From an uncultured Alphaproteobacteria bacterium (lineage in GTDB: Bacteria > Pseudomonadota > Alphaproteobacteria > Caulobacterales > Parvularculaceae), in the NCBI GenBank assembly GCA_937895955.1, contig CALAZI010000202.1, positions 1 through 21,049 of the forward strand: a stretch of 21,049 nucleotides of DNA, read 5' to 3'. Every line of letters begins with the position of its first letter. Position 1 is the stretch's first letter. Shown here one piece after another: positions 1 through 6,465 of the stretch. Made by a program: the position numbers and the translations under genes. Under the pieces are notes generated by a model. That model was not told where the DNA came from and searched no databases. It was given only the letters and a program-made list of their open reading frames with translations.

Positions 1-1280
1 AGATACATCTGCACCGGATCGTCCGACTTCTCGCCGAGCGCGAAGGCCGCCGACGGCGCAGACGGCGTCAGGATCAAGTCGACTTTTTCAAAAGCGTTGA
101 CGAACTCATCGAAAATCCGTTTGCGGACTTTCTGGGCGCGTAAATAATAGGCGTCGTAATAGCCCGCCGACAGAACATAGGTGCCGATCATGATGCGGCG
201 CTGAACTTCCTTGCCGAAGCCTTCCGCGCGGGTGTTGGCGTACATCGACTGCACATCCGTATAGTTCTTCGCGCGATGGCCGTAACGAACGCCGTCATAG
301 CGCGCGAGGTTTGACGAGGCTTCGGCCGGCGCGACGATGTAATAGACGGGGAGTGCGTATTTAGTCAGCGGCAGGGAAATGTCGACGATCTCGCAACCGG
401 CATCCTTCATCCATTTAATGCCGTCGGCCCAGAGCTTTTCGATTTCCGCCGGCATGCCGTCGAGCCGGTATTCTTTCGGCACGCCGATCCTGAGGCCTTT
501 GACGGACCCGCCGAGAACGGCCTCGTAATCGGGAACGGGGCGATCGACCGAAGTTGAATCTTTTGGATCGTAACCCGCCATCGAGCGCAGCATGATTGCC
601 GAATCGCGCACATCGCGCGCGATCGGTCCCGCCTGATCGAGCGAGGAGGCGAAGGCGACAACGCCCCATCGCGAGCACCGCCCATAGGTCGGCTTGACGC
701 CGACGGTTGCGGTCAGGGACGCCGGTTGGCGGATCGAGCCTCCGGTGTCGGTTGCGGTCGCGGCGGCGCAAAGATGCGCGGCGACGGAAGTCGACGAACC
801 GCCGGATGAGCCGCCCGGCGTCAGCTTGGCGTTGCCGCCTTTGGCGCGCCATGGATTGATGACCGGGCCGAAATAGCTCGTCTCGTTTGACGAGCCCATC
901 GCGAACTCATCCATGTTGAGCTTGCCGAGCATGACGCCGCCGTCGCGCCAGAGATTGGCGGAAACGGTCGATTCATAAGTCGGCGTAAAGCCTTCGAGAA
1001 TGTGCGACCCGGCGGTCGTTTGAACGCCTTCCGTGCAGAACAAATCCTTGATGCCGAGCGGGACGCCCTCAATCGCAGCGCCCTCGCCTTTCGCGAGTTT
1101 TGCGTCAGAGGCTTTCGCCATTGCGCGCGCCTTATCAGCAGTGACGACGACGAAGGCGTTCAGGCCCTGCGCCTTTTCGATGTTCGCCAGATAGGCGTCA
1201 GTCGTTTCGAGCGAGGAAACTTTTTTCAATTTCAGCGCATCGCGCAATTCGGCGAGCGTCAGGTCGGTGATGTTCGTCAT
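1..1280 (-). CDS. gatA: Asp-tRNA(Asn)/Glu-tRNA(Gln) amidotransferase subunit A (partial)
   Basis: This is the amidase subunit of GatCAB, which releases ammonia from glutamine and passes it to GatB to convert misacylated Glu-tRNA(Gln) or Asp-tRNA(Asn) in the cytoplasm. About 426 N-terminal codons are present and the 3' end is cut by the left edge; the family is usually about 490 residues. The reverse complement shows the amidase-signature features: GVPLGIKDLF with the catalytic lysine, the Gly/Ser stretch TPGGSSGGSS, and ATDTGGSIRQPA with the serine nucleophile. KLNMDEFAMGSSNETS is also typical of GatA. The ATG lies one base downstream of the gatC stop codon, so the two are certainly one operon and probably translationally coupled. 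gatB is not seen and could lie beyond the left edge. Confidence 0.97.
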   Translation of the reverse strand, partial: MTNITDLTLAELRDALKLKKVSSLETTDAYLANIEKAQGLNAFVVVTADKARAMAKASDAKLAKGEGAAIEGVPLGIKDLFCTEGVQTTAGSHILEGFTPTYESTVSANLWRDGGVMLGKLNMDEFAMGSSNETSYFGPVINPWRAKGGNAKLTPGGSSGGSSTSVAAHLCAAATATDTGGSIRQPASLTATVGVKPTYGRCSRWGVVAFASSLDQAGPIARDVRDSAIMLRSMAGYDPKDSTSVDRPVPDYEAVLGGSVKGLRIGVPKEYRLDGMPAEIEKLWADGIKWMKDAGCEIVDISLPLTKYALPVYYIVAPAEASSNLARYDGVRYGHRAKNYTDVQSMYANTRAEGFGKEVQRRIMIGTYVLSAGYYDAYYLRAQKVRKRIFDEFVNAFEKVDLILTPSAPSAAFALGEKSDDPVQMY

Positions 1281-1281
1281 C

Positions 1282-1581
1282 TTATTCCACCACCTTCGGC
1301 ACGATGAAAAAGTGATCTTCGGTTTTCGGCGCGTTGGCGACGACATTGTCGGCCTGCCCGCCGCCGGTCGGACCGTCCTGCAAGACGTCCTCGCGCATCG
1401 GCAATTTGACGTCGACCGTCGATGTCATCGGATCAACGCCGGCGACATCGACCTCATCAAGCTGCTCGATCCATTTCAGAATGCCGTTCAACTCGCCGGT
1501 CAGCGATTCGAGCCGCTCTTCGGGAACGGTGAGACGGGCGAGCTTGGCGACCTTGCGGACGGTTTCCTTGTCGACGGACAT
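1282..1581 (-). CDS. gatC: Asp-tRNA(Asn)/Glu-tRNA(Gln) amidotransferase subunit C
   Basis: This 99-residue protein is the small belt-like subunit that stabilises the GatA-GatB complex. The length is normal for the family. The N-terminal VRKVAKLARLTVPEER segment and the C-terminal DHFFIVPKVVE end are characteristic, and the region around DVLQDGPTGG matches the usual loop before the C-terminal strand. It is the first gene of a gatC-gatA operon read leftwards, with one base between its TAA and the gatA start. No strong Shine-Dalgarno sequence precedes the ATG. The leader instead carries two copies of a C-rich nonamer (1583-1591 and 1594-1602 on the plus strand). Confidence 0.97.
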   Translation of the reverse strand: MSVDKETVRKVAKLARLTVPEERLESLTGELNGILKWIEQLDEVDVAGVDPMTSTVDVKLPMREDVLQDGPTGGGQADNVVANAPKTEDHFFIVPKVVE

Positions 1582-1765
1582 TTGGGGCTCTTGTGGGGCT
1601 CTGCTGCGTTGCGAAAAACCGTCTCAGCCCTATCAACGCCCCGCCGCGCCCGCAAGACGCGGCGCTCACTTGGCCGATCTTCGCGAAAACGCCTCGCTGT
1701 AAACGCTGCAGCTCCGGCAGGACCCGTCTTTCCAGTCCACGGGGACGGCGCCATACCGTGGCCTG
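1582..1765. promoter_or_regulatory. divergent intergenic region between gatC and ruvX
   Basis: This 184-bp gap must hold the promoters of both the gatCA operon (leftwards) and the ruvX-pyrB-plsY run (rightwards), because the two first genes are back to back. No convincing -35/-10 pair could be picked by eye on either strand. The only distinct structure is the 11-bp-period direct repeat TGGGGCTCT at 1583-1591 and 1594-1602, next to the gatC start. Confidence 0.5.
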
Positions 1766-2254
1766 ATGGCGAATGAATTTGAACAGGCCGCCGCGGCCTT
1801 GGGCGAGCGCGGCGCGCTCCTGGGGCTCGATCTCGGCGAAAAGACGATCGGCGTCGCATCCTGCGATCCGGACCGCAGGGTCGCAACGCCCGTCCTGACG
1901 ATCCGCCGAACGAAATTCGCCGCTGACGCCGAGCGCCTCATCCGGCTTGCCGCGGAACGCAAAGCCGTCGGGATCATTCTCGGCCTGCCGCTGAACATGG
2001 ACGGAACCGAGGGACCACGCGCCCAATCTACGCGCGCCTTCGCCCGGAACTTTGCCCGCATCGCCGCCTTGCCGATCGCCTTCTGGGACGAACGGCTGTC
2101 AACGGCGGCGATGGAACGCGATCTCATCGGCATCGATACGAGCCGCGCGAAACGCGCCGCCAAGATTGACGAATCGGCGGCGGCATTCATCCTTCAGGGC
2201 GCAATTGACAGGCTGACGCGCTCAAGCCAGCAGCAGGAAAACGAAACCCAATGA
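1766..2254 (+). CDS. ruvX: RuvX/YqgF family putative pre-16S rRNA nuclease / Holliday junction resolvase
   Basis: This 162-residue protein has the RNase H-like fold of the YqgF family, linked in E. coli to final 5' maturation of 16S rRNA and historically annotated as a Holliday junction resolvase. Family signatures in order are LGLDLGEKTIGVA (about residues 19-31, with the first catalytic Asp), IILGLPLNMDGTEG (about 70-83), FWDERLSTAAMER (about 112-124), and KIDESAAAFILQGAID near the C terminus with the last conserved Asp. The length fits the family. It heads a plus-strand run, and its TGA overlaps the ATG of the next gene by four bases. No clear ribosome-binding site is visible upstream of the ATG. 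The ruvX-pyrB neighbourhood is common in alphaproteobacteria. Confidence 0.93.
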   Translation: MANEFEQAAAALGERGALLGLDLGEKTIGVASCDPDRRVATPVLTIRRTKFAADAERLIRLAAERKAVGIILGLPLNMDGTEGPRAQSTRAFARNFARIAALPIAFWDERLSTAAMERDLIGIDTSRAKRAAKIDESAAAFILQGAIDRLTRSSQQQENETQ

Positions 2255-2586
2255 CGACGGATAAATTGAAAAGCATGATGTCGACGCTGCTGCTCGCCAC
2301 CGGCGCGCTTCACCTTGTCGTCGCCACATTCGGGGCGCCGGTGGGCCTTGCGGTCCCGCTTGCCGCATTCGGCGTCCTCTATGGCGCGCTCGGCGCCTGG
2401 CTGCGGAAGGCTGGCAAGATCGCGGTTCTCTCGGCTATCGCGGCGACGCTTACGGGGATTGTCCTCGGCGGCGCGAATTATCTCCAGAATGGGGGACCGA
2501 TCACGCTGCCCCTGATGTTCCTTATCGATGTCGCTATCATCGCCGCCGGCGGGGTCTGGCTCGCCAAATCCGGAAAGTCAGCCTGA
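2251..2586 (+). CDS. small integral membrane protein, function unknown
   Basis: This 111-residue protein is not a recognised named family. It has about four hydrophobic segments (roughly residues 8-25, 30-47, 57-74 and 85-105) separated by short loops. A KAGK basic turn lies after the second segment and the C terminus is short and basic, consistent with a small inner-membrane protein. Its ATG overlaps the ruvX stop codon as ATGA, so it is very likely translated from the same mRNA. An alternative start is the Met at 2278. pyrB follows after 52 bases. The overlap argues that it is a real gene, but nothing in the sequence tells its function. Confidence 0.7.
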   Translation: MTTDKLKSMMSTLLLATGALHLVVATFGAPVGLAVPLAAFGVLYGALGAWLRKAGKIAVLSAIAATLTGIVLGGANYLQNGGPITLPLMFLIDVAIIAAGGVWLAKSGKSA

Positions 2587-2638
2587 GGCGTCGGGGCGGA
2601 TTGCGTCCGGGCGCGGCTGGCGGGTAGAACGCGCGTCC

Positions 2639-3604
2639 ATGGAATTCATCAACCGACCCTTCGCGCCGCAGGGCGGCTTCGCGGCCGCAAATCTCATCAA
2701 CATTGACGATTTTCCCGCCGCCGAGACGGATTACGTTCTCGAACTCGCGGAATATTACGCGCGCTTCCTGACGGCGGGCCAGCGCCCGCCGGCGCGTCTC
2801 GCCGGCAAGACGCAGATCAACCTTTTCTTTGAAGACTCAACCCGCACCAACCTCAGTTTCGAACTCGCTGGGCGCCGCCTCGGCGCCGATGTTCTCAACG
2901 TCCCGGTCGCCGCTTCGTCCGTCAACAAGGGCGAGTCGCTCGTCGACACGGCTTTGACTCTGACCTCGATGGGCGCGCATGCGCTAATCCTACGCCACAA
3001 GGAGCCGCGGGTTCACGAAGACATCGCAAAGCGCATCGAATGTCCTGTCATCAATGCGGGCGACGGCGTGCGCGAACATCCGACGCAAGCGCTCCTCGAC
3101 GCGGCGACGATCCGTTCCGCCTTCGGGTCGCTTGAAGGTCTTGTCATTGCGATTTGCGGCGACATCAAACACAGCCGCGTCGCCGCCTCCGACGCCGCTA
3201 TCTTCACGCGCTTGGGCGCTGAAGTGCGCTTCGTCGGCCCTGCGGAGCTGATGCCGACGCCGCACCAGTTCGCCGGCGTCAAGCGCTTCAGCAAGCTATC
3301 AGAAGGCGTTGAAGGCGCCGATGTCGTCATGGCGCTCAGAATGCAGTTCGAACGCATGGAAACCGGCGGGCGCGACGCAGCGAAAGGCTATTTCGAAACA
3401 TTCGGCCTTACGCATGAGAGCATAAAAAGCGCCAAGCCCGGCGCCAGGATCATGCATCCTGGACCGATGAATCGCGGCGTTGAAATCGACGGCGCGCTCG
3501 CCGACGATCCAGAACGCTCGCTTATTCTCAAGCAGGTCTTCTACGGCGTCGCGACGCGCATGGCCGTGCTCGATGCGCTCATAACCAAAGGCTCGGCGTT
3601 TTGA
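2639..3604 (+). CDS. pyrB: aspartate carbamoyltransferase catalytic subunit
   Basis: PyrB condenses carbamoyl phosphate and aspartate, the committed step of pyrimidine synthesis. At 321 residues the length is normal. The carbamoyl-phosphate motif FFEDSTRTNLSFE (about residues 63-75) is intact. VNKGESLVDT supplies the lysine loop from the neighbouring subunit, EHPTQALLDA holds the His and Gln that contact carbamoyl phosphate, LRMQFERM gives the aspartate-binding Arg and Gln, and HPGPMNRGVEI closes the active site. The frame stays open back to 2528, but that start would overlap the upstream gene by 59 bases with low-complexity sequence. The ATG at 2639 begins the recognisable protein. The stop overlaps the TTG start of plsY, so pyrC, often found next in alphaproteobacteria, is absent here. 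Confidence 0.96.
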   Translation: MEFINRPFAPQGGFAAANLINIDDFPAAETDYVLELAEYYARFLTAGQRPPARLAGKTQINLFFEDSTRTNLSFELAGRRLGADVLNVPVAASSVNKGESLVDTALTLTSMGAHALILRHKEPRVHEDIAKRIECPVINAGDGVREHPTQALLDAATIRSAFGSLEGLVIAICGDIKHSRVAASDAAIFTRLGAEVRFVGPAELMPTPHQFAGVKRFSKLSEGVEGADVVMALRMQFERMETGGRDAAKGYFETFGLTHESIKSAKPGARIMHPGPMNRGVEIDGALADDPERSLILKQVFYGVATRMAVLDALITKGSAF

Positions 3605-4179
3605 CGATTTTGCTGTCAGCCGTTCTCGGCTATCTCTTCGGTTCAATTCCGTTCGGCCTCGTTATCACGAAGACGGCGGGGCTCGGCGACATTCGCGCAA
3701 TCGGATCAGGCAATATCGGCGCGACGAATGTCTTGCGCACGGGCCGCAAGGACCTTGCCTTGGCGACGCTGCTGCTCGACGGCGGCAAGGGCGCCGTCGC
3801 GGTCCTGATCGCCTATGCGATCGGCTGGCGCCCGGAAGTCGCAGGCGCTGCGGCGTTTCTCGGACACTGCTTTCCGGTCTGGCTCAAATTCAACGGCGGC
3901 AAGGGCGTCGCCACCTTTATCGGCACGCTGCTCGCGCTCTGGTTTCCCGCTGGCCTCTTCGCTTGCGCCATCTGGCTATTTCTCGCCTTCCTGTTCCGGT
4001 TTTCATCGCTTGCCGCGCTCGGCGCGGCTTCGGCGTCCCCGCTTGTTCTCTTTTCAATGGACAAGCCGGCTTTCGCGATTGCGGCTGGAATTATGGCGGG
4101 GCTGATCTTCATACGTCATCACGCGAACGTCAGCCGGCTGATCGCGGGTGAAGAGCCCAAGATCGGCGCCAAGAAATAG
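3601..4179 (+). CDS. plsY: glycerol-3-phosphate acyltransferase PlsY
   Basis: PlsY is the inner-membrane enzyme that transfers the acyl group from acyl-phosphate to glycerol-3-phosphate, making lysophosphatidic acid, the first phospholipid precursor. The 192-residue length and several hydrophobic spans fit. The conserved cytoplasmic-loop motifs are all present: GSIPFGL, GSGNIGATNVLRTGRK, LLDGGKGAVAVL and WLKFNGGKGVATFIGTL. The start is TTG and overlaps the pyrB stop as TTGA, implying translational coupling; an AAGG sequence lies about nine bases upstream. The gene ends with a short direct repeat that can fold across its stop codon. Confidence 0.95.
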   Translation: MTILLSAVLGYLFGSIPFGLVITKTAGLGDIRAIGSGNIGATNVLRTGRKDLALATLLLDGGKGAVAVLIAYAIGWRPEVAGAAAFLGHCFPVWLKFNGGKGVATFIGTLLALWFPAGLFACAIWLFLAFLFRFSSLAALGAASASPLVLFSMDKPAFAIAAGIMAGLIFIRHHANVSRLIAGEEPKIGAKK

Positions 4180-4190
4180 ATCGGCGCCGA
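4163..4190 (+). other. hairpin over the plsY stop codon
   Basis: TCGGCGCC (4163-4170) and GGCGCCGA (4183-4190) form a perfect 8-bp stem with a 12-base loop that contains the plsY TAG. The decamer GATCGGCGCC is directly repeated at 4161-4170 and 4179-4188. No T-run follows on the plus strand, so this is not a standard intrinsic terminator. It sits in the 35-bp gap between the convergent plsY and PAP2 genes and may help end or stabilise transcripts. Confidence 0.4.
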
Positions 4191-4214
4191 GCGAACCGCT
4201 CCGAACCGCATTTC

Positions 4215-4751
4215 TCAAAACCGCCCGGTCACCAAAACGCCGCCGCCTTCCGCATCCGCCCAAGGAATGATCGCGACATTGTCGTTCAGCTTTGACGTGA
4301 TCAGAAATCCGCTCAGTTCGCCGATCGCAGCGCCGACCAAGACATCGGAAACGTGATGCTTGCGCGCTTTAACGCGCGACGCGCCTACGAACGCGGCCAA
4401 CGCATGCGCGGGCAAGCCGACTTTCCAGCCATATCGATTGGTCAACGTCGCCGCAGCGGCAAACGAAACGGATGTGTGGCCTGACGGAAAGCTGCGGTCG
4501 TCGCTGCCGTCCGGGCGCATTCTCGGAAATGTTTCTTTTAATCCGGTCGTCGCCAGAGACGCGACGCCCATGCTGGCCGCCGCTTGCAGATCGCCTTTCC
4601 AGTCGCCCTGCGCGGCCGGCACGCCGAGCGCCGCTGCGACCAGAACAAGTCTTCCGGCCGTGCCGGCGTCATCCCAGGCCTCATCGCCCGCCTGCGCGGG
4701 CGCGGCTGTCAGACATGCAAAACCGGCGGCGCACGACAAAATCCTGTTCAT
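4215..4751 (-). CDS. exported PAP2-family (lipid) phosphatase
   Basis: This 178-residue phosphatase of the PAP2 superfamily has all three active-site motifs: K-x6-RP at residues 72-80 (KETFPRMRP), PSGHT at 89-93, and SR-x5-H-x3-D at 125-136. Members remove phosphate from lipid phosphates such as phosphatidate or undecaprenyl pyrophosphate, or act as acid phosphatases; the substrate cannot be read from this sequence. The ATG at 4751 starts a clear signal peptide, with a basic MNR start, a hydrophobic core and a likely cut after AAPAQA, which puts the enzyme in the periplasm or outer face. The frame is open to 4790, but the extra 13 residues do not improve the signal. It is opposed to both neighbours, plsY and dprA, and therefore is its own transcription unit. 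Confidence 0.88.
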   Translation of the reverse strand: MNRILSCAAGFACLTAAPAQAGDEAWDDAGTAGRLVLVAAALGVPAAQGDWKGDLQAAASMGVASLATTGLKETFPRMRPDGSDDRSFPSGHTSVSFAAAATLTNRYGWKVGLPAHALAAFVGASRVKARKHHVSDVLVGAAIGELSGFLITSKLNDNVAIIPWADAEGGGVLVTGRF

Positions 4752-4821
4752 CGGAATGGCCTGACATGGAGCAACGTCGTTCCATAACACATTTTCTACT
4801 CGGCGACCGGCTCATTATGCG

Positions 4822-4853
4822 GCGCCCGGGACCCCGTCACGGGCGCAGGAGGT
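4822..4853 (+). other. hairpin followed by an unassigned AGGAGGT sequence upstream of dprA
   Basis: GCGCCCG (4822-4828) and CGGGCGC (4840-4846) form a perfect 7-bp stem with an 11-base loop, followed immediately by AGGAGGT (4847-4853), a full anti-Shine-Dalgarno match. The dprA ATG is 35 bases further on, too far to use it directly. The element lies in the 137-bp divergent region between the PAP2 gene and dprA. It might be a leader structure or chance. Confidence 0.3.
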
Positions 4854-4888
4854 ATTGATTCGTCGTCCGATCTAACTTCAAAGTTCGC

Positions 4889-6064
4889 ATGAAAACGAAC
4901 GGCTCAGCCCGGCTTACGCGGGTTCGGCCTGACATGGGGGAGACATTGAAGAAACTGACGGACGCCGAGCGCGTCGATTGGCTGCGACTCATCCGAACCG
5001 AAAATGTCGGGCCGGTAACGTTTGCGCGCCTTCTGGCCCGGTTCGGTTCGGCGCGCGGAGCGATCGACGCGCTCCCGCATCTGTCGGCGAAAGCCGGCCG
5101 CAAGCTGCCGTTAAAGGCGTCCCCGCATTCCGACGCAGAGGCTGAATTGCAACGCGCTGCAGAATGCGGCGCCCGCGCCATCGCTTCATGCGAGCCCGAC
5201 TATCCGCGCCCGCTCGCCGCCATCCCGGATGCGCCGCCGCTGATCTATCTGCGCGGTCATTCGTCTTTGTTCGAAAAACCCGCCGTCGCGATTATCGGCG
5301 CCAGAAACGCCTCCTCAATCGGCCGCAAGATGGCGCGCATCCTCGCCGAAGGACTGGGCGCGCAGGGCTTTGCTATCGTATCCGGCCTTGCGCGCGGCAT
5401 TGACGGCGCGGCCCATGAGGCTTCGCTTAAGACAGGCACGATCGCCGTCGTCGCCGGCGGCGTTGATGTCATTTATCCGCCGGAGCACGATGAACTGACC
5501 CGGCGGATCGCTGAAGAAGGCGCGCTCGTTTCCGAACAGCCGCCAGGCGCGGAACCGACCGCGCGCGACTTTCCCAAAAGGAACAGGATCATTTCCGGAT
5601 TGTCACGCGGCGTTGTCGTTGTCGAAGCGGCGGCGAAATCCGGAACGCTCATCACCGCGCGGTTTGCGCTGGAACAAGGTCGCGAAGTTTTCGCCGTGCC
5701 AGGCTCGCCGCTTGATCCGCGATGCCAGGGCGCCAATCGATTGATCCGCGACGGCGCCGCGCTCACCCAATCAGCCGACGACATCATCGACGTGTTGGCG
5801 GGGCAGTTGCGCGGCGCGCAAGAACCGCCGGAAGAGCCGGCGGAATGGATCGGCGAGCCCCAGGCGGACCCGTTCAGCGTTGAGGAATCAAAGCGCGTCC
5901 GCGCCGCAGTTCGGGAGTTGCTCGGCTTCACGCCGGTTCATCGCGATGAAATTTTGCGAGACATCGACGCGCCGGCGTCGCTGGTCATCGACGCGCTTGT
6001 CGACCTTGCGCTTGCCGACGAGGCTGAAGAACACTCCGGCGGGCGGTTTTCCTTAAAGCCGTGA
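4889..6064 (+). CDS. dprA: DNA-processing protein DprA
   Basis: DprA (Smf) binds incoming single-stranded DNA and loads RecA during natural transformation; it is also widespread in species not known to be competent. The 391 residues contain an N-terminal helical, SAM-like region (VDWLRLIRTENVGPVTFARLL). The Rossmann-like DNA-binding core follows (IIGARNASSIGRKMARILAE, IVSGLARGIDGAAHE, DFPKRNRIISGLSRGVVVVEA, SGTLITARFALEQGREVFAVPG). The C-terminal winged-helix domain is at about 325-391. The start is uncertain: the ATG at 4934 gives a protein 15 residues shorter, and neither start has a good ribosome-binding site. The last 12 bases overlap a convergent small gene. Confidence 0.94.
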   Translation: MKTNGSARLTRVRPDMGETLKKLTDAERVDWLRLIRTENVGPVTFARLLARFGSARGAIDALPHLSAKAGRKLPLKASPHSDAEAELQRAAECGARAIASCEPDYPRPLAAIPDAPPLIYLRGHSSLFEKPAVAIIGARNASSIGRKMARILAEGLGAQGFAIVSGLARGIDGAAHEASLKTGTIAVVAGGVDVIYPPEHDELTRRIAEEGALVSEQPPGAEPTARDFPKRNRIISGLSRGVVVVEAAAKSGTLITARFALEQGREVFAVPGSPLDPRCQGANRLIRDGAALTQSADDIIDVLAGQLRGAQEPPEEPAEWIGEPQADPFSVEESKRVRAAVRELLGFTPVHRDEILRDIDAPASLVIDALVDLALADEAEEHSGGRFSLKP

Positions 6065-6310
6065 CCGCGCCTGCTCCCCGGCGGCGACTTTCGCCGCCTC
6101 CTCGCGACAAACGCCCAGCAGATATTGCAATTTGACGAGCCCATGCGAGCGGGCCAGCCTTTCAAGCTGACCAATGAGATCGCCGATATATTCCGCCGTC
6201 TCCGCCTCATCGGCGATGATGGCGCCGCCTTCATCCGTGCCAGTCTGGTTTTCGAGTGTGTTTTCCATTCTCGGTCCAGCGGCGTCCTTGTGCGCCGCCA
6301 GGCGAACCAT
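6053..6310 (-). CDS. small acidic protein, function unknown
   Basis: This 85-residue hypothetical protein is not recognised. It is acidic in its first half and then likely helical: AEYIGDLIGQLERLARSHG and LVKLQYLLGVCREEAAKVAA read as two amphipathic helices, so it could be a small helical adaptor. The ATG at 6310 has an AGG five bases upstream, inside the inverted repeat of the AT-rich island. A shorter 71-residue product could start at the ATG at 6268. It overlaps the end of dprA by 12 bases on the opposite strand and is divergent from topA. Support comes from the codon pattern, the protein-like helices and the absence of another gene in this interval. Confidence 0.6.
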   Translation of the reverse strand: MVRLAAHKDAAGPRMENTLENQTGTDEGGAIIADEAETAEYIGDLIGQLERLARSHGLVKLQYLLGVCREEAAKVAAGEQARSRL

Positions 6311-6312
6311 AG

Positions 6313-6355
6313 CAACCTAAAATATTAATTTAAAGAGAAAATATACTTTAGGTTG
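6313..6355. promoter_or_regulatory. AT-rich divergent promoter region with a perfect 9-bp inverted repeat
   Basis: CAACCTAAA (6313-6321) and TTTAGGTTG (6347-6355) are perfect inverted copies, 25 bases apart. After one mismatch the match continues for three more bases inward. The interval is almost pure A/T in otherwise GC-rich sequence and includes TATACT (6342-6347), a plausible plus-strand -10, and TATATT on the minus strand. It lies exactly between the divergent small gene and topA. It looks like a shared promoter with a symmetric operator, but no known regulator box was recognised. Confidence 0.5.
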
Positions 6356-6465
6356 TGTCGTATCTACCCCCGCAGTTGACAGGAACGTCGACGCCGACGC
6401 AGGTTCCCGCGCCATTCAGCCCGGCGGACACCTATGCCGCCGCCCGCCCGGAGCCAGCCCGACGC

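Noticed and set aside
2528..2638. N-terminal extension of pyrB to the ATG at 2528
   Set aside because: The 37 extra residues are Ser/Pro/Gly-rich, overlap the upstream gene by 59 bases in another frame, and precede the normal family N terminus.
6376..6404. TTGACA at 6376-6381 as a topA -35 box
   Set aside because: The sequence 16-18 bases downstream is GC-rich with no -10 match, while a good -10 lies upstream in the AT-rich island.
6355..6465. N-terminal extension of topA to the GTG at 6355
   Set aside because: The added 37 residues are Pro/Ala/Thr-rich and unlike topoisomerase I, whose conserved start MQVVIVESPSKAK is at 6466. The GTG also lies in the inverted-repeat arm.
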